A stretch of DNA of 64,000 nucleotides from Sphingobacterium sp. HMA12 (GTDB lineage: Bacteria > Bacteroidota > Bacteroidia > Sphingobacteriales > Sphingobacteriaceae), in NCBI RefSeq assembly GCF_002933815.1, contig NZ_BEYR01000001.1:372001-436000 (forward strand), given 5' to 3'. Below the pieces are notes generated by a model. That model did not search any database, had not been told where the DNA came from, and saw only the letters and a program-made list of their open reading frames with translations. Shown piece by piece: positions 17,438-25,020 of this stretch. Numbering within the stretch: the first letter of the stretch is position 1; every line of letters begins with the position of its first letter. The translations under genes were made by a program, and so were the position numbers.

Positions 17438-19120
17438 ATGAAAACTAATTTTAAACTATTAACCCTTTTATTCCTGCTCATTTTTCCTCTTGCTATGTTT
17501 GCGCAGCAGGACAGTACGGTTAGCCCGGAAGGTATCGAATTCACGGATGGTACCATCAGCCCGGATTCATTATCTTTTGAAGAGTCTCCTGACACTGTTA
17601 CAGCTGGTGTAGACTCCAGTAAGACGATGGTAGCTGCCACTGCTAAAACCGTTGGTCCGGCAGAGGGTGGAAAAAAGTCACTTTGGAGTATTTTTATTGC
17701 AGGCTTGGTCGGGGGCTTCGCGGCCTTATTGATGCCCTGTATATTTCCGATGCTTCCTTTGACCGTAAGCTTCTTCACTAAACAGTCCGGTAGTCGCGCC
17801 AGTGGCATAAGTAAGGCTTTATTGTACGGACTATTTATTATCGTGATTTATGTCGCTTTGGGCATGATCATTACCATTGCATTTGGTTCTGATGCACTCA
17901 ATGCCCTTTCGACCAATGGGATTTTTAATTTTATTTTCTTTTTGCTGTTGGTGGTATTTGCGGCCTCTTTCTTTGGTGCATTTGAAATTACCTTGCCGAG
18001 CTCTTTTGTCAATAAAATGGATGCCAAGTCGGATAAAGGAGGACTTGTAGGTCTATTTTTTATGGCATTTAGCTTATCTTTGGTGTCGTTTTCCTGTACC
18101 GGTCCGATTATCGGAACGCTCCTGGTGGAAGCAGCGTCAAAAGGTGAACGATTGGGGCCAGCCATAGGTATGTTGGGGTTCTCCATTGCCTTGGCTATTC
18201 CATTTGGCCTATTCGCCATGTTCCCATCAATGCTTAAATCGCTGCCCAAATCAGGTGGCTGGTTGAACAGTGTAAAAGTGGTGCTTGGTTTTTTGGAGCT
18301 GGCTTTGGCATTGAAATTTTTGTCGAATGTAGATTTGGCTTACCATTGGAACTGGTTGGACAGAGAAGTGTTCCTCTCTTTATGGATCGCCGTATTTGGT
18401 TTGATGGGGCTTTATCTGATTGGTAAAATTAAGTTTTCCCACGATAGCGACCTCAAATTTCTGTCTGTTCCGAGAACAATACTCGCTATTGTTGTTTTTT
18501 CCTTTGTGATTTATATGATTCCCGGTTTATGGGGAGCTCCCTTAAAGTCTATTTCAGCCTTTTTGCCCCCATCGGCAACCCAGGATTTTGATTTATCCAC
18601 TGGAGTTGGCAGTAGTCCTGCTGCGCATACGGATGGAAAAGTCAAAAAATACGCTGAGATTTTTCACGAGCGTGGTACACCAAAAGGCTTCGATCCCTAT
18701 TATGATTACGATCAGGCTTTAGCAACGGCGAAAGAGCTTAATAAGCCTGTTTTGATTGACTTTACAGGCTGGAATTGTGTTAACTGCCGCAAAATGGAGG
18801 CAAATGTATGGACAGATCCTGCGGTAGCCAAGTTGTTGAAAGAAGAGTTTGTAATGGCCGAGTTATTTGTGGATGATAAAACTGAATTGCCTGTCAATGA
18901 GCAGATAGTTTCTGCATACAGCAATAAAAAAATTAAGACTATCGGAAACAAAAACAGCGATTTTCAAGCTTCCGCATTCAATAGTAATTCGCAGCCATTG
19001 TATGTGATTGTTGATCCAAACGGTCAGGTGCTGGTTCCTCAAAGTGGGGCAAATTACAATGTTGAACAATACAAAGCATTTCTACAGAGCGGTGTAGATG
19101 CATTCAAAAAGAAAAACTAA
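17438..19120 (+). CDS. Thiol:disulfide interchange protein, DsbD-like
   Basis: It moves electrons from cytoplasmic thioredoxin across the inner membrane to periplasmic thiols. The 560-residue protein has a signal peptide (residues 1-22, ends MFAQQ) and a low-complexity linker to about residue 75. A CcdA/DsbD-beta domain of eight helices follows, with Cys in ALLMPCIFPMLP and FSCTGPIIGTLL. The C-terminal thioredoxin-like domain has the motif WNCVNC (Cys447 and Cys450). The N-terminal immunoglobulin-like DsbD-alpha domain of E. coli DsbD is missing, which is common in Bacteroidota. It is a single gene with its own terminator. Confidence 0.93.
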   Translation: MKTNFKLLTLLFLLIFPLAMFAQQDSTVSPEGIEFTDGTISPDSLSFEESPDTVTAGVDSSKTMVAATAKTVGPAEGGKKSLWSIFIAGLVGGFAALLMPCIFPMLPLTVSFFTKQSGSRASGISKALLYGLFIIVIYVALGMIITIAFGSDALNALSTNGIFNFIFFLLLVVFAASFFGAFEITLPSSFVNKMDAKSDKGGLVGLFFMAFSLSLVSFSCTGPIIGTLLVEAASKGERLGPAIGMLGFSIALAIPFGLFAMFPSMLKSLPKSGGWLNSVKVVLGFLELALALKFLSNVDLAYHWNWLDREVFLSLWIAVFGLMGLYLIGKIKFSHDSDLKFLSVPRTILAIVVFSFVIYMIPGLWGAPLKSISAFLPPSATQDFDLSTGVGSSPAAHTDGKVKKYAEIFHERGTPKGFDPYYDYDQALATAKELNKPVLIDFTGWNCVNCRKMEANVWTDPAVAKLLKEEFVMAELFVDDKTELPVNEQIVSAYSNKKIKTIGNKNSDFQASAFNSNSQPLYVIVDPNGQVLVPQSGANYNVEQYKAFLQSGVDAFKKKN

Positions 19121-19141
19121 CCATCGTCATATGCTAATTTT

Positions 19142-19175
19142 ATCCCCTTTGCGGTTTGCAAGGGGGATTTTTTTT
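19142..19175 (+). terminator. dsbD-like gene terminator
   Basis: ATCCCCTT (19142-19149) pairs with AAGGGGGAT (one bulged G), followed by eight T residues. Confidence 0.85.
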
Positions 19176-19199
19176 GCGTAAAGCTTAGTTTTTCGATCC

Positions 19200-19560
19200 T
19201 GCAATGCTTCTTAATATAATACTTTTCTAGGGATTCTTTCGTTCACCATCGAATTCGTTTCGCCAAGGCTTCGGCAACGCTTCGGCACAGTGTCGTATCT
19301 AATTCGCCCTAAAGTCGGGGTGAATCCGTATTGAGTCCATGATGAGTCCGTGTTGAGTCCGAGTCTCGGACGCATTTATCAGATACTCATTGCGTAGTCA
19401 TCACGCTCACACCTAGTAGCAGAGGCGAATCTGTCCCGAATCAGATGCAAATATGACCCGAATAACTCCCGAACTCGGAGTCAGCAAGGGTTAAAGTTTT
19501 TGGGATTCTTCGTCTAGCCGAACCGCAATCGGATAAATCGACAAAGAAAGATGGGGAAAT
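19200..19560. repeat. GC-enriched block of short repeats with 11-bp spacing
   Basis: This non-coding block has several short arrays with an 11-bp register. GCTTCGGCA occurs at 19268 and 19279. Four 11-bp units of TGAGTCC type start at 19321, 19332, 19343 and 19354. CCCGAA occurs at 19435, 19457 and 19468 (steps of 22 and 11). A near-palindrome, GTCCGAGTCTCGGAC (19358-19372), follows the second array. The period is not a multiple of three and no long ORF crosses it, so coding is unlikely. The base composition is clearly richer in C, G and CpG than the flanks. It lies between two terminators (dsbD-like and DUF5686 genes). Its function is unknown. Confidence 0.6.
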
Positions 19561-19600
19561 ACCATGGGATAAGGATCAAATGGGAGACGCTGTAAATAAG

Positions 19601-19637
19601 AAAAAAGGCCCTGTCATTTTTTTCATTGACAGGGCCT
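19601..19637 (-). terminator. DUF5686 gene terminator
   Basis: AGGCCCTGTCA (19606-19616) and TGACAGGGCCT (19627-19637) form an 11-bp stem. On the minus strand it is followed by a T-run (19606-19601). It lies 31 bp after the stop codon. Confidence 0.88.
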
Positions 19638-19667
19638 CAAAATTATACTATAAATTTACGGAAACTA

Positions 19668-22265
19668 TTAGAAGTCAAATCTAACCCGTGCACGGATTCC
19701 CCAGGCTGGAGCATCCACATGGTCAAGATAATTCAGACGTTTGACGTAGTCCACACGCAAAATTTTAAAGATGTTGGCCAAACCGATACTGGCCTCCATA
19801 TAAGGCTCAGAACCGAAGGTATATGAGCTTTGGATATCTTGTGCATTGCGTTGCCATGCAAACACTTTAGAGCCGTAATTAGGGTCGTCTGGATCATTTT
19901 CTTTACGAAGACCACCGTATACACCTTTGAAACTAAATACCTCACGTAACTTCAGCTTTTTGATCAGTGGGATTTTATTCAATAGGAATCCATTCATGTA
20001 GTATTGTACGTTAATGGAAGCGTTGTGGTCACTGACAAATTCCAGGAAGTTCATTAAGTTGTACGAGTTTAACTGGTATGCATAAGTCTGGTTTGCACGG
20101 TGGATTGTCAGGAAGGGAAATGGTATCTCTTTTCCTGCGATATAGTTTCCTTCGGCGGTTACATCAGCAAAACCAAATTGACTTAAATAAAAACGTTTGA
20201 ATGCGCCTACGTTAAAACTATGGTAATTATATTCTCCTTTTGCCAGACCTTTTATCCCAGCGGTATAATTGAACGTGAATATCGGGTATTGATTGAATAT
20301 TGGAGTCCGATAGATTTTACCTTGGTAAAATTCCTCATGCGGTGCGTATCTAAAGTTAACCGATAGTTCTGTTGTGTTTAATTCGTTGAACAATTTGTTT
20401 TGTCCATTTTCATCCAACATTTGGTACGTCAGGCTGCCAGCTGGGGACTGTTTGTTGATATTAAATCCAGCACCAATAGCCAGGTGATTCAAGAATTCTT
20501 TTTTATACTCCAGTCCATAGTTGGTTTCGTAGATATATCGGTCGTTATCACCACGTTTGAAGGATAGCAAAAAGTTGTCTTCCTGAATAAACTCGAGCTT
20601 TTGTCCCGGAATTTTGGTATCTTTCTTATAGGAGGCCCTGACATAGTGCATAGGGAAGGAGTATACCGACTTGTTGTTAAAGGCATAAGTCCCGCTGAAA
20701 AAATACTTCCATTTCTGATCCTTGAATCCATAGGCCGCATAACTCTCTGCATAAAAGCGTTTGCTCAGTGATTCGGTCGTACGCCCCCCCACACGTAAGC
20801 GAAAGCCTTCAACAGGGTTGAAACTGTAGAATGTATTTACTGGACCAATTTCCACCGGACCGGCTTGTTTGTAACCCGAAAGCACCAAGGCCGCGATATC
20901 CATGAAGGTTCTGAAAGAAGGGATTTTCTGTAAAGTATCTATATTGTGGTAGATATTTAGTTCATTCTGTGCCAAAGCTAAAGGACGTTGTGTTTCAAAT
21001 AAGGACTTTGTCGCTTTTTTATTCTCAACATTGTAAGCTATGACTGTTGATGGACCGTCGTAAATGCTATCGGGTTGTTGCACACCAACTTTATAGTTGT
21101 TATAATCGACCGTTCGGCTTCCGCGGATACCCATTCCTTTTTCAGTTAATGAAAAATCAATTCCCAATGTACTTGTCTTCAGGTAGAATCTGCTCTTACT
21201 GTCTTTTTCAAATTTGAGCTGAACCTGAAGATCGCGTACAAAATTTAGGTTGATATCATCCGCAACAGTCATATTCGCTCCTTGAACAGCATAATTGCCA
21301 TCGAGGGTAACATATAATTGTCCTTTAAACAACATATCTGCTTTATTGCGGGGAACGAAGCTCAATTCAACCAGCCAGGGTTGGGACGTTTTGATGGTAT
21401 CGGTAATGAAAAATTTATAAAATGTCGGTGCAGAATTCGCAATCGGACTCAAAAACTGGTTGGTTACCAATGAAATATTGTTGTCATAGATGTCAACTTG
21501 TTCGTAGAGTTTATTAAAATAGGCTGCCAGACCATCATTATCTATAAATTTAGGGTCAAACTGCGCGCGTTGATCCCCCAAAATATATTGTTTGGTTTTG
21601 CTCGGATCTTTACGGTAGTACACTTTGGACATTTTCTCTTCGATAAAAGCCGGCAAAACATATTTATTGGCGGTTTTAGCCGAATCATCTGTTTCGAAAA
21701 GAAATTGATAGTTTTTAAAGATTTTTTTGTTGACGAATTTTTCTGAAAGATTGCTCAATCCCAAAGACATCTTCTCATATTGGTCAAATTCAGCATATTG
21801 TTGTCCCGACAGTCGGTTTTTATCTTTATTTTCAATCACCTTACGGATTAGAGCAACGGCAGGATTGTCTTTGTTGCTGTATTTTTTCTTTTTGGCTTTG
21901 ACAACAACTTCCTCCAGCATATTATCCTGTGCATCCATCAGGATTTCCTTGGTCTGAACAGCATCATTGGTAACGAAAGCATCCTTATTGTCATAACCAA
22001 CATAGCTTGCTCTGATTTTGACATAAGATGTTGGAAAAACCAGCCTAAACTCTCCATTTGCATTGGTCGATGTTGAGGTTCCTGCAGCAGCAGGCGCGCC
22101 CACGACCGCAACGGTGGCGTAAGCAATGGGGGCTTTTGTCTTTGCATCTTTGACCGTACCCGTAACCGTTTTGGTCTGTGCGAATGCCAGAGATGCTGAT
22201 AGCAAGAATGTTATCGAGAAAAAGAGTTTATTTATGAAGGTTTGTGCGTTTATTTTAGCTTCCAT
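19668..22265 (-). CDS. DUF5686 outer-membrane protein with CarboxypepD_reg-like domain
   Basis: A predicted outer-membrane beta-barrel protein of 865 residues. The signal peptide is residues about 1-30 (LLSASLAFAQ). A carboxypeptidase-regulatory-like beta domain follows (TVTGTVKDAKTKAPIAYATV, about residues 34-115). The rest is a DUF5686 region with many alternating aromatic strands, ending in ...RARVRFDF; a terminal Phe is typical of barrels. I prefer the ATG at 22265 (MEAKINAQTFINKLFF) to the in-frame start at 22292, as it gives a normal signal peptide. The exact function is unknown. It is a single gene. A weak -7 box, CAATTTTG, lies at 22297-22290. Confidence 0.87.
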   Translation of the reverse strand: MEAKINAQTFINKLFFSITFLLSASLAFAQTKTVTGTVKDAKTKAPIAYATVAVVGAPAAAGTSTSTNANGEFRLVFPTSYVKIRASYVGYDNKDAFVTNDAVQTKEILMDAQDNMLEEVVVKAKKKKYSNKDNPAVALIRKVIENKDKNRLSGQQYAEFDQYEKMSLGLSNLSEKFVNKKIFKNYQFLFETDDSAKTANKYVLPAFIEEKMSKVYYRKDPSKTKQYILGDQRAQFDPKFIDNDGLAAYFNKLYEQVDIYDNNISLVTNQFLSPIANSAPTFYKFFITDTIKTSQPWLVELSFVPRNKADMLFKGQLYVTLDGNYAVQGANMTVADDINLNFVRDLQVQLKFEKDSKSRFYLKTSTLGIDFSLTEKGMGIRGSRTVDYNNYKVGVQQPDSIYDGPSTVIAYNVENKKATKSLFETQRPLALAQNELNIYHNIDTLQKIPSFRTFMDIAALVLSGYKQAGPVEIGPVNTFYSFNPVEGFRLRVGGRTTESLSKRFYAESYAAYGFKDQKWKYFFSGTYAFNNKSVYSFPMHYVRASYKKDTKIPGQKLEFIQEDNFLLSFKRGDNDRYIYETNYGLEYKKEFLNHLAIGAGFNINKQSPAGSLTYQMLDENGQNKLFNELNTTELSVNFRYAPHEEFYQGKIYRTPIFNQYPIFTFNYTAGIKGLAKGEYNYHSFNVGAFKRFYLSQFGFADVTAEGNYIAGKEIPFPFLTIHRANQTYAYQLNSYNLMNFLEFVSDHNASINVQYYMNGFLLNKIPLIKKLKLREVFSFKGVYGGLRKENDPDDPNYGSKVFAWQRNAQDIQSSYTFGSEPYMEASIGLANIFKILRVDYVKRLNYLDHVDAPAWGIRARVRFDF

Positions 22266-22297
22266 TATATTGCTATAATCTTGAAAATTCAAAATTG

Positions 22298-22566
22298 TTT
22301 TCTTGTTTTTACTTTATTTCTGACTTTATAAGTATTAAAATCAAAAAATCAGTGAACAAAGGAAACAAAAAATTAAGAATATTTAAAATTTTATTGTAAT
22401 GTAATAAAGGAAACGTACTTTCTTCTTTTGAGGTTTAAGTAATTGTTTTCCAGTTGTTTGTATTAAATTATTGATTTAGGTCAATAATTTAACGTCCACA
22501 TTTTGACTTCACGATGATTTTCCAGTCACATATTTGCTGACTTTTGTAACGATATAGTCAATCGTG
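22298..22566. other. AT-rich gap, no gene seen
   Basis: This stretch lies between the start of the DUF5686 gene and the stop of the pseudouridine synthase gene. I see no ORF, strong hairpin or recognisable RNA in it. Confidence 0.6.
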
Positions 22567-24255
22567 CTAAAAATCAGGTGGGATTTCAAAGGTGATTTCC
22601 TGTCTGGAGCCCGGGTGTATAAACTTAATAAAAGCAGCATGAAGGTGTAATCTATTTGCTTTTCTGCCGTATAGATCATCGCCGACGATAGGTGTATTCA
22701 GGCCGTCCGGGTGTACGGCGTGCATACGGAGTTGATGTGTCCGGCCTGTTAAAGGATAGAATCGAACGCGTGTTTGGCCATTTTCAATTGCGATTCTTTC
22801 CCATTTAGTCTGTGCAGGTTTTCCATAGGTATAACAGACCACTTGTCGGGGCCTGTCGTCTAAATCCACGCGAAGGGGCAGATCAATCAGCCCCGATTCC
22901 TTTTCAATAACACCATCGAGTAAAGCAATGTACTCCTTCGTTATGGTATGTTGTATAAATTGATCTTGTATAAATTGATGTGCCATCTTGTTTTTGGCTA
23001 CAACCAAAAGTCCCGAAGTGGACATATCCAGCCGATGGATAATAATTGGGCCGGCATTTGGATAGCGTTTGAGGACACGGTTATAGACGGAATCTTTAAC
23101 ATAGATTCCGGGAACTGATAAAAACTCTGCGGGTTTGTTAAAGACGATAATATCTTCATCTTCATAGATCTGCGGGAGTTCCGTTTGCAGGGTTGTTTCC
23201 TGTTGCATAGGATTCGGATCGACCGTAAGCCCCTGAAGCATGTAACCCAGAATAGGTTCACATTTTTTACGACAGGCCGGATAATAGTTTTTATGTCTGC
23301 GAATTTCGGAAGCCGGGGAACAGCCCCACCAGAATTCGGCCAATGCGATGGGGGTAAGATTGTGGCTATAGGCATATTGCAATAATTTCGGCGCAGCACA
23401 TTCTCCAGAACCCGCAGGAGGTGTACTTTGATCAAAATCCTGAAAAATGGCAATGACATTCTTGGGTTGCCCTTCGGCATTCAGAAAATTATATTGTTCA
23501 AAAAGTTGTCTTTGCAGATTGCCCGACCGCGTCTTGCGCTCCTCTTTCATTGCCAAAATATCGGAAAGCAATTGTTGAAGCTTAAGGTTTTCCGATTCCA
23601 GGGCCAGATGCATGTCATATTGATAGCGCTGAAGTTCTTGTTTGTCCTTTAAGCTTTGGCTACGCATATCTTTCATCAGTGTTTCATACGCTTCGTCTGA
23701 CAGGATGGGACGTAATCTGGTTCGGGTTTCCTTACGTTCTTTTTTCTGACTTCTGAGTTTTGTTTTGAGCAGGTCAAGCGCTGTATCCCATTGGTCTTTT
23801 AATCTATTGAGATTGCTTTTTGTTTGTGCCAGTTCCGCACTGTTTTCCAGGAGTTCAATTTTTCTGTTGAGCGCATTTAAGTGTACTTCTTCATTCAAAA
23901 AGAAGCCATCTTTTTCCAGCATGTCAAAAATAGGGGGCACAAAGTAGCTATGTTTGTTGCTGCCTGCAAGCTTGCCTGATACGGCCGCAAGATATCCGAG
24001 GCGATGCTGCTGATCGCGGACAACCAATATCCCAAACATCTTGCCTATGGCAAGACCATCATTATTTTCTTCTAGACCAAAGTTATGTGTCCACTCATTT
24101 TGTGTCTCCAGGTAGGCCTGGAGTTCTTGCGCAGCAATAATGGCTAGCGGATGCGGTTCATAGCAAAATGGAAAAGTGAACCGTAAGGGGAGTTCGATGC
24201 CCGAAATATCCTCCTTGAATGCATGAAAATAAGGCTTGTTGTCTAAAGTACCCAC
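22567..24255 (-). CDS. RluA-family pseudouridine synthase with long N-terminal extension
   Basis: This isomerises uridine to pseudouridine in rRNA or tRNA. The C-terminal half (about residues 355-562) is an RluA-type catalytic domain with the active Asp410 in IIHRLDMSTSGL and GRTHQLRMHA near the end. The N-terminal ~340 residues have a Lys/Glu/Gln-rich coiled coil (about 130-250). A Cys-containing segment follows, with CAAPKLLQYA, EFWWGC and YYPACRKKC, which could bind metal. The start is GTG at 24255 (MGTLDNKPYFHAF); no ATG lies close by, and a perfect -7 box sits 29 bp upstream. At 562 residues it is about twice the usual RluA size, but this long form occurs in other Bacteroidota. The target RNA is unknown. 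Confidence 0.88.
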   Translation of the reverse strand: MGTLDNKPYFHAFKEDISGIELPLRFTFPFCYEPHPLAIIAAQELQAYLETQNEWTHNFGLEENNDGLAIGKMFGILVVRDQQHRLGYLAAVSGKLAGSNKHSYFVPPIFDMLEKDGFFLNEEVHLNALNRKIELLENSAELAQTKSNLNRLKDQWDTALDLLKTKLRSQKKERKETRTRLRPILSDEAYETLMKDMRSQSLKDKQELQRYQYDMHLALESENLKLQQLLSDILAMKEERKTRSGNLQRQLFEQYNFLNAEGQPKNVIAIFQDFDQSTPPAGSGECAAPKLLQYAYSHNLTPIALAEFWWGCSPASEIRRHKNYYPACRKKCEPILGYMLQGLTVDPNPMQQETTLQTELPQIYEDEDIIVFNKPAEFLSVPGIYVKDSVYNRVLKRYPNAGPIIIHRLDMSTSGLLVVAKNKMAHQFIQDQFIQHTITKEYIALLDGVIEKESGLIDLPLRVDLDDRPRQVVCYTYGKPAQTKWERIAIENGQTRVRFYPLTGRTHQLRMHAVHPDGLNTPIVGDDLYGRKANRLHLHAAFIKFIHPGSRQEITFEIPPDF

Positions 24256-24283
24256 AGTATTCCCTTCAATAATAATCTGCCCG

Positions 24284-24291
24284 CAAAAATA
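24284..24291 (-). promoter_or_regulatory. -7 element TATTTTTG of the pseudouridine synthase gene
   Basis: This is an exact TAnnTTTG match on the minus strand, 29 bp before the GTG start codon. It supports the GTG as the true start. Confidence 0.5.
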
Positions 24292-24333
24292 CGGTTATTA
24301 TGCTATTGAAATGACATTTTAACGCCTCTTTTT

Positions 24334-24364
24334 TTTGTTTTCCCTGCTTTTTTGGGTAAATTTA
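24334..24364 (+). promoter_or_regulatory. dps promoter TTTG-N19-TAAATTTA
   Basis: TTTG (24334-24337) and TAAATTTA (24357-24364) are 19 bp apart, seven of eight consensus bases in the -7 box. The leader would be about 34 nt. Confidence 0.6.
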
Positions 24365-24404
24365 ACTAAGCGATTAAAAGATATAGTTAACAAATAAACA
24401 CAAT

Positions 24405-24878
24405 ATGAAAACTTCAATTGGAATTAAAGATGCCGACTTAAAAAAAGTTGCGAAATTGCTCAATGTCTTATTGGCCGATGAGCACATTATTTACATGAAA
24501 ACCCGAAACGCACATTGGAATGTCGAGGGACCTGATTTTCATGCGGCCCATTTATTTTTAGAATCGCAATATGATGAGCTTGCCGAAGTGATTGATGAAG
24601 TTGCGGAGCGTGTTCGTACATTGGGTCATTATGCCGTGGGCTCATTTGACAAATATCTGAAATTAACACGTTTGACAGAGTCTACTTCCGATAAGACGGA
24701 CAGCCAATCTTATTATAAAGAGCTATTAACGGATCATGAATCTATTGCAATGTCGATTCGCGCTGATATTGCAGCTGTCGAGGATACAGCTGATAATGGT
24801 ACCGAAGATTTTTTGGTCGGCTTATTGGAAAAACATGAAAAAATGGCCTGGATGCTCCGTGCTCATTTTATAAAATAG
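24405..24878 (+). CDS. dps: Dps-family DNA-binding/ferritin-like protein
   Basis: Dps forms a 12-subunit shell that oxidises and stores iron and protects DNA during stress and starvation. The 157-residue protein is a four-helix bundle. Ferroxidase residues are visible: His37 in KTRNAHWNVEGPDF and the Asp/Glu cluster in SQYDELAEVIDEVAERVR. The short N-terminus MKTSIGIKDADLKKV lacks the Lys-rich tail used for DNA binding in E. coli Dps, so DNA binding may be weak. It is a single gene with its own promoter and terminator. Confidence 0.94.
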   Translation: MKTSIGIKDADLKKVAKLLNVLLADEHIIYMKTRNAHWNVEGPDFHAAHLFLESQYDELAEVIDEVAERVRTLGHYAVGSFDKYLKLTRLTESTSDKTDSQSYYKELLTDHESIAMSIRADIAAVEDTADNGTEDFLVGLLEKHEKMAWMLRAHFIK

Positions 24879-24905
24879 TAAAGATAGATTCATTTGATAC
24901 AAACA

Positions 24906-24939
24906 ATCCTGCCCATTTTAGTTGGCGGGATTTTTTTTT
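24906..24939 (+). terminator. dps terminator
   Basis: ATCCTGCC (24906-24913) pairs with GGCGGGAT (24924-24931), with one G-U pair, followed by nine T residues. Confidence 0.85.
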
Positions 24940-24948
24940 AATGATTTG

Positions 24949-24979
24949 TTGTCGGCGCGGGATAATTTTTCTATCTTAA
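24949..24979 (+). promoter_or_regulatory. Possible glycogen operon promoter TTGT-N19-TATCTTAA
   Basis: TTGT (24949-24952) and TATCTTAA (24972-24979) have 19-bp spacing; the -7 box matches four of six consensus positions. The leader would be about 35 nt. Confidence 0.4.
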
Positions 24980-25020
24980 AGAGGAATTAAGCCTTCAGAA
25001 ACATTTAATATAACACAGCT

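Noticed and set aside
19321..19364. The 11-bp tandem units as a CRISPR array
   Set aside because: Units are 11 bp with no spacers of constant length, and no cas genes are present.
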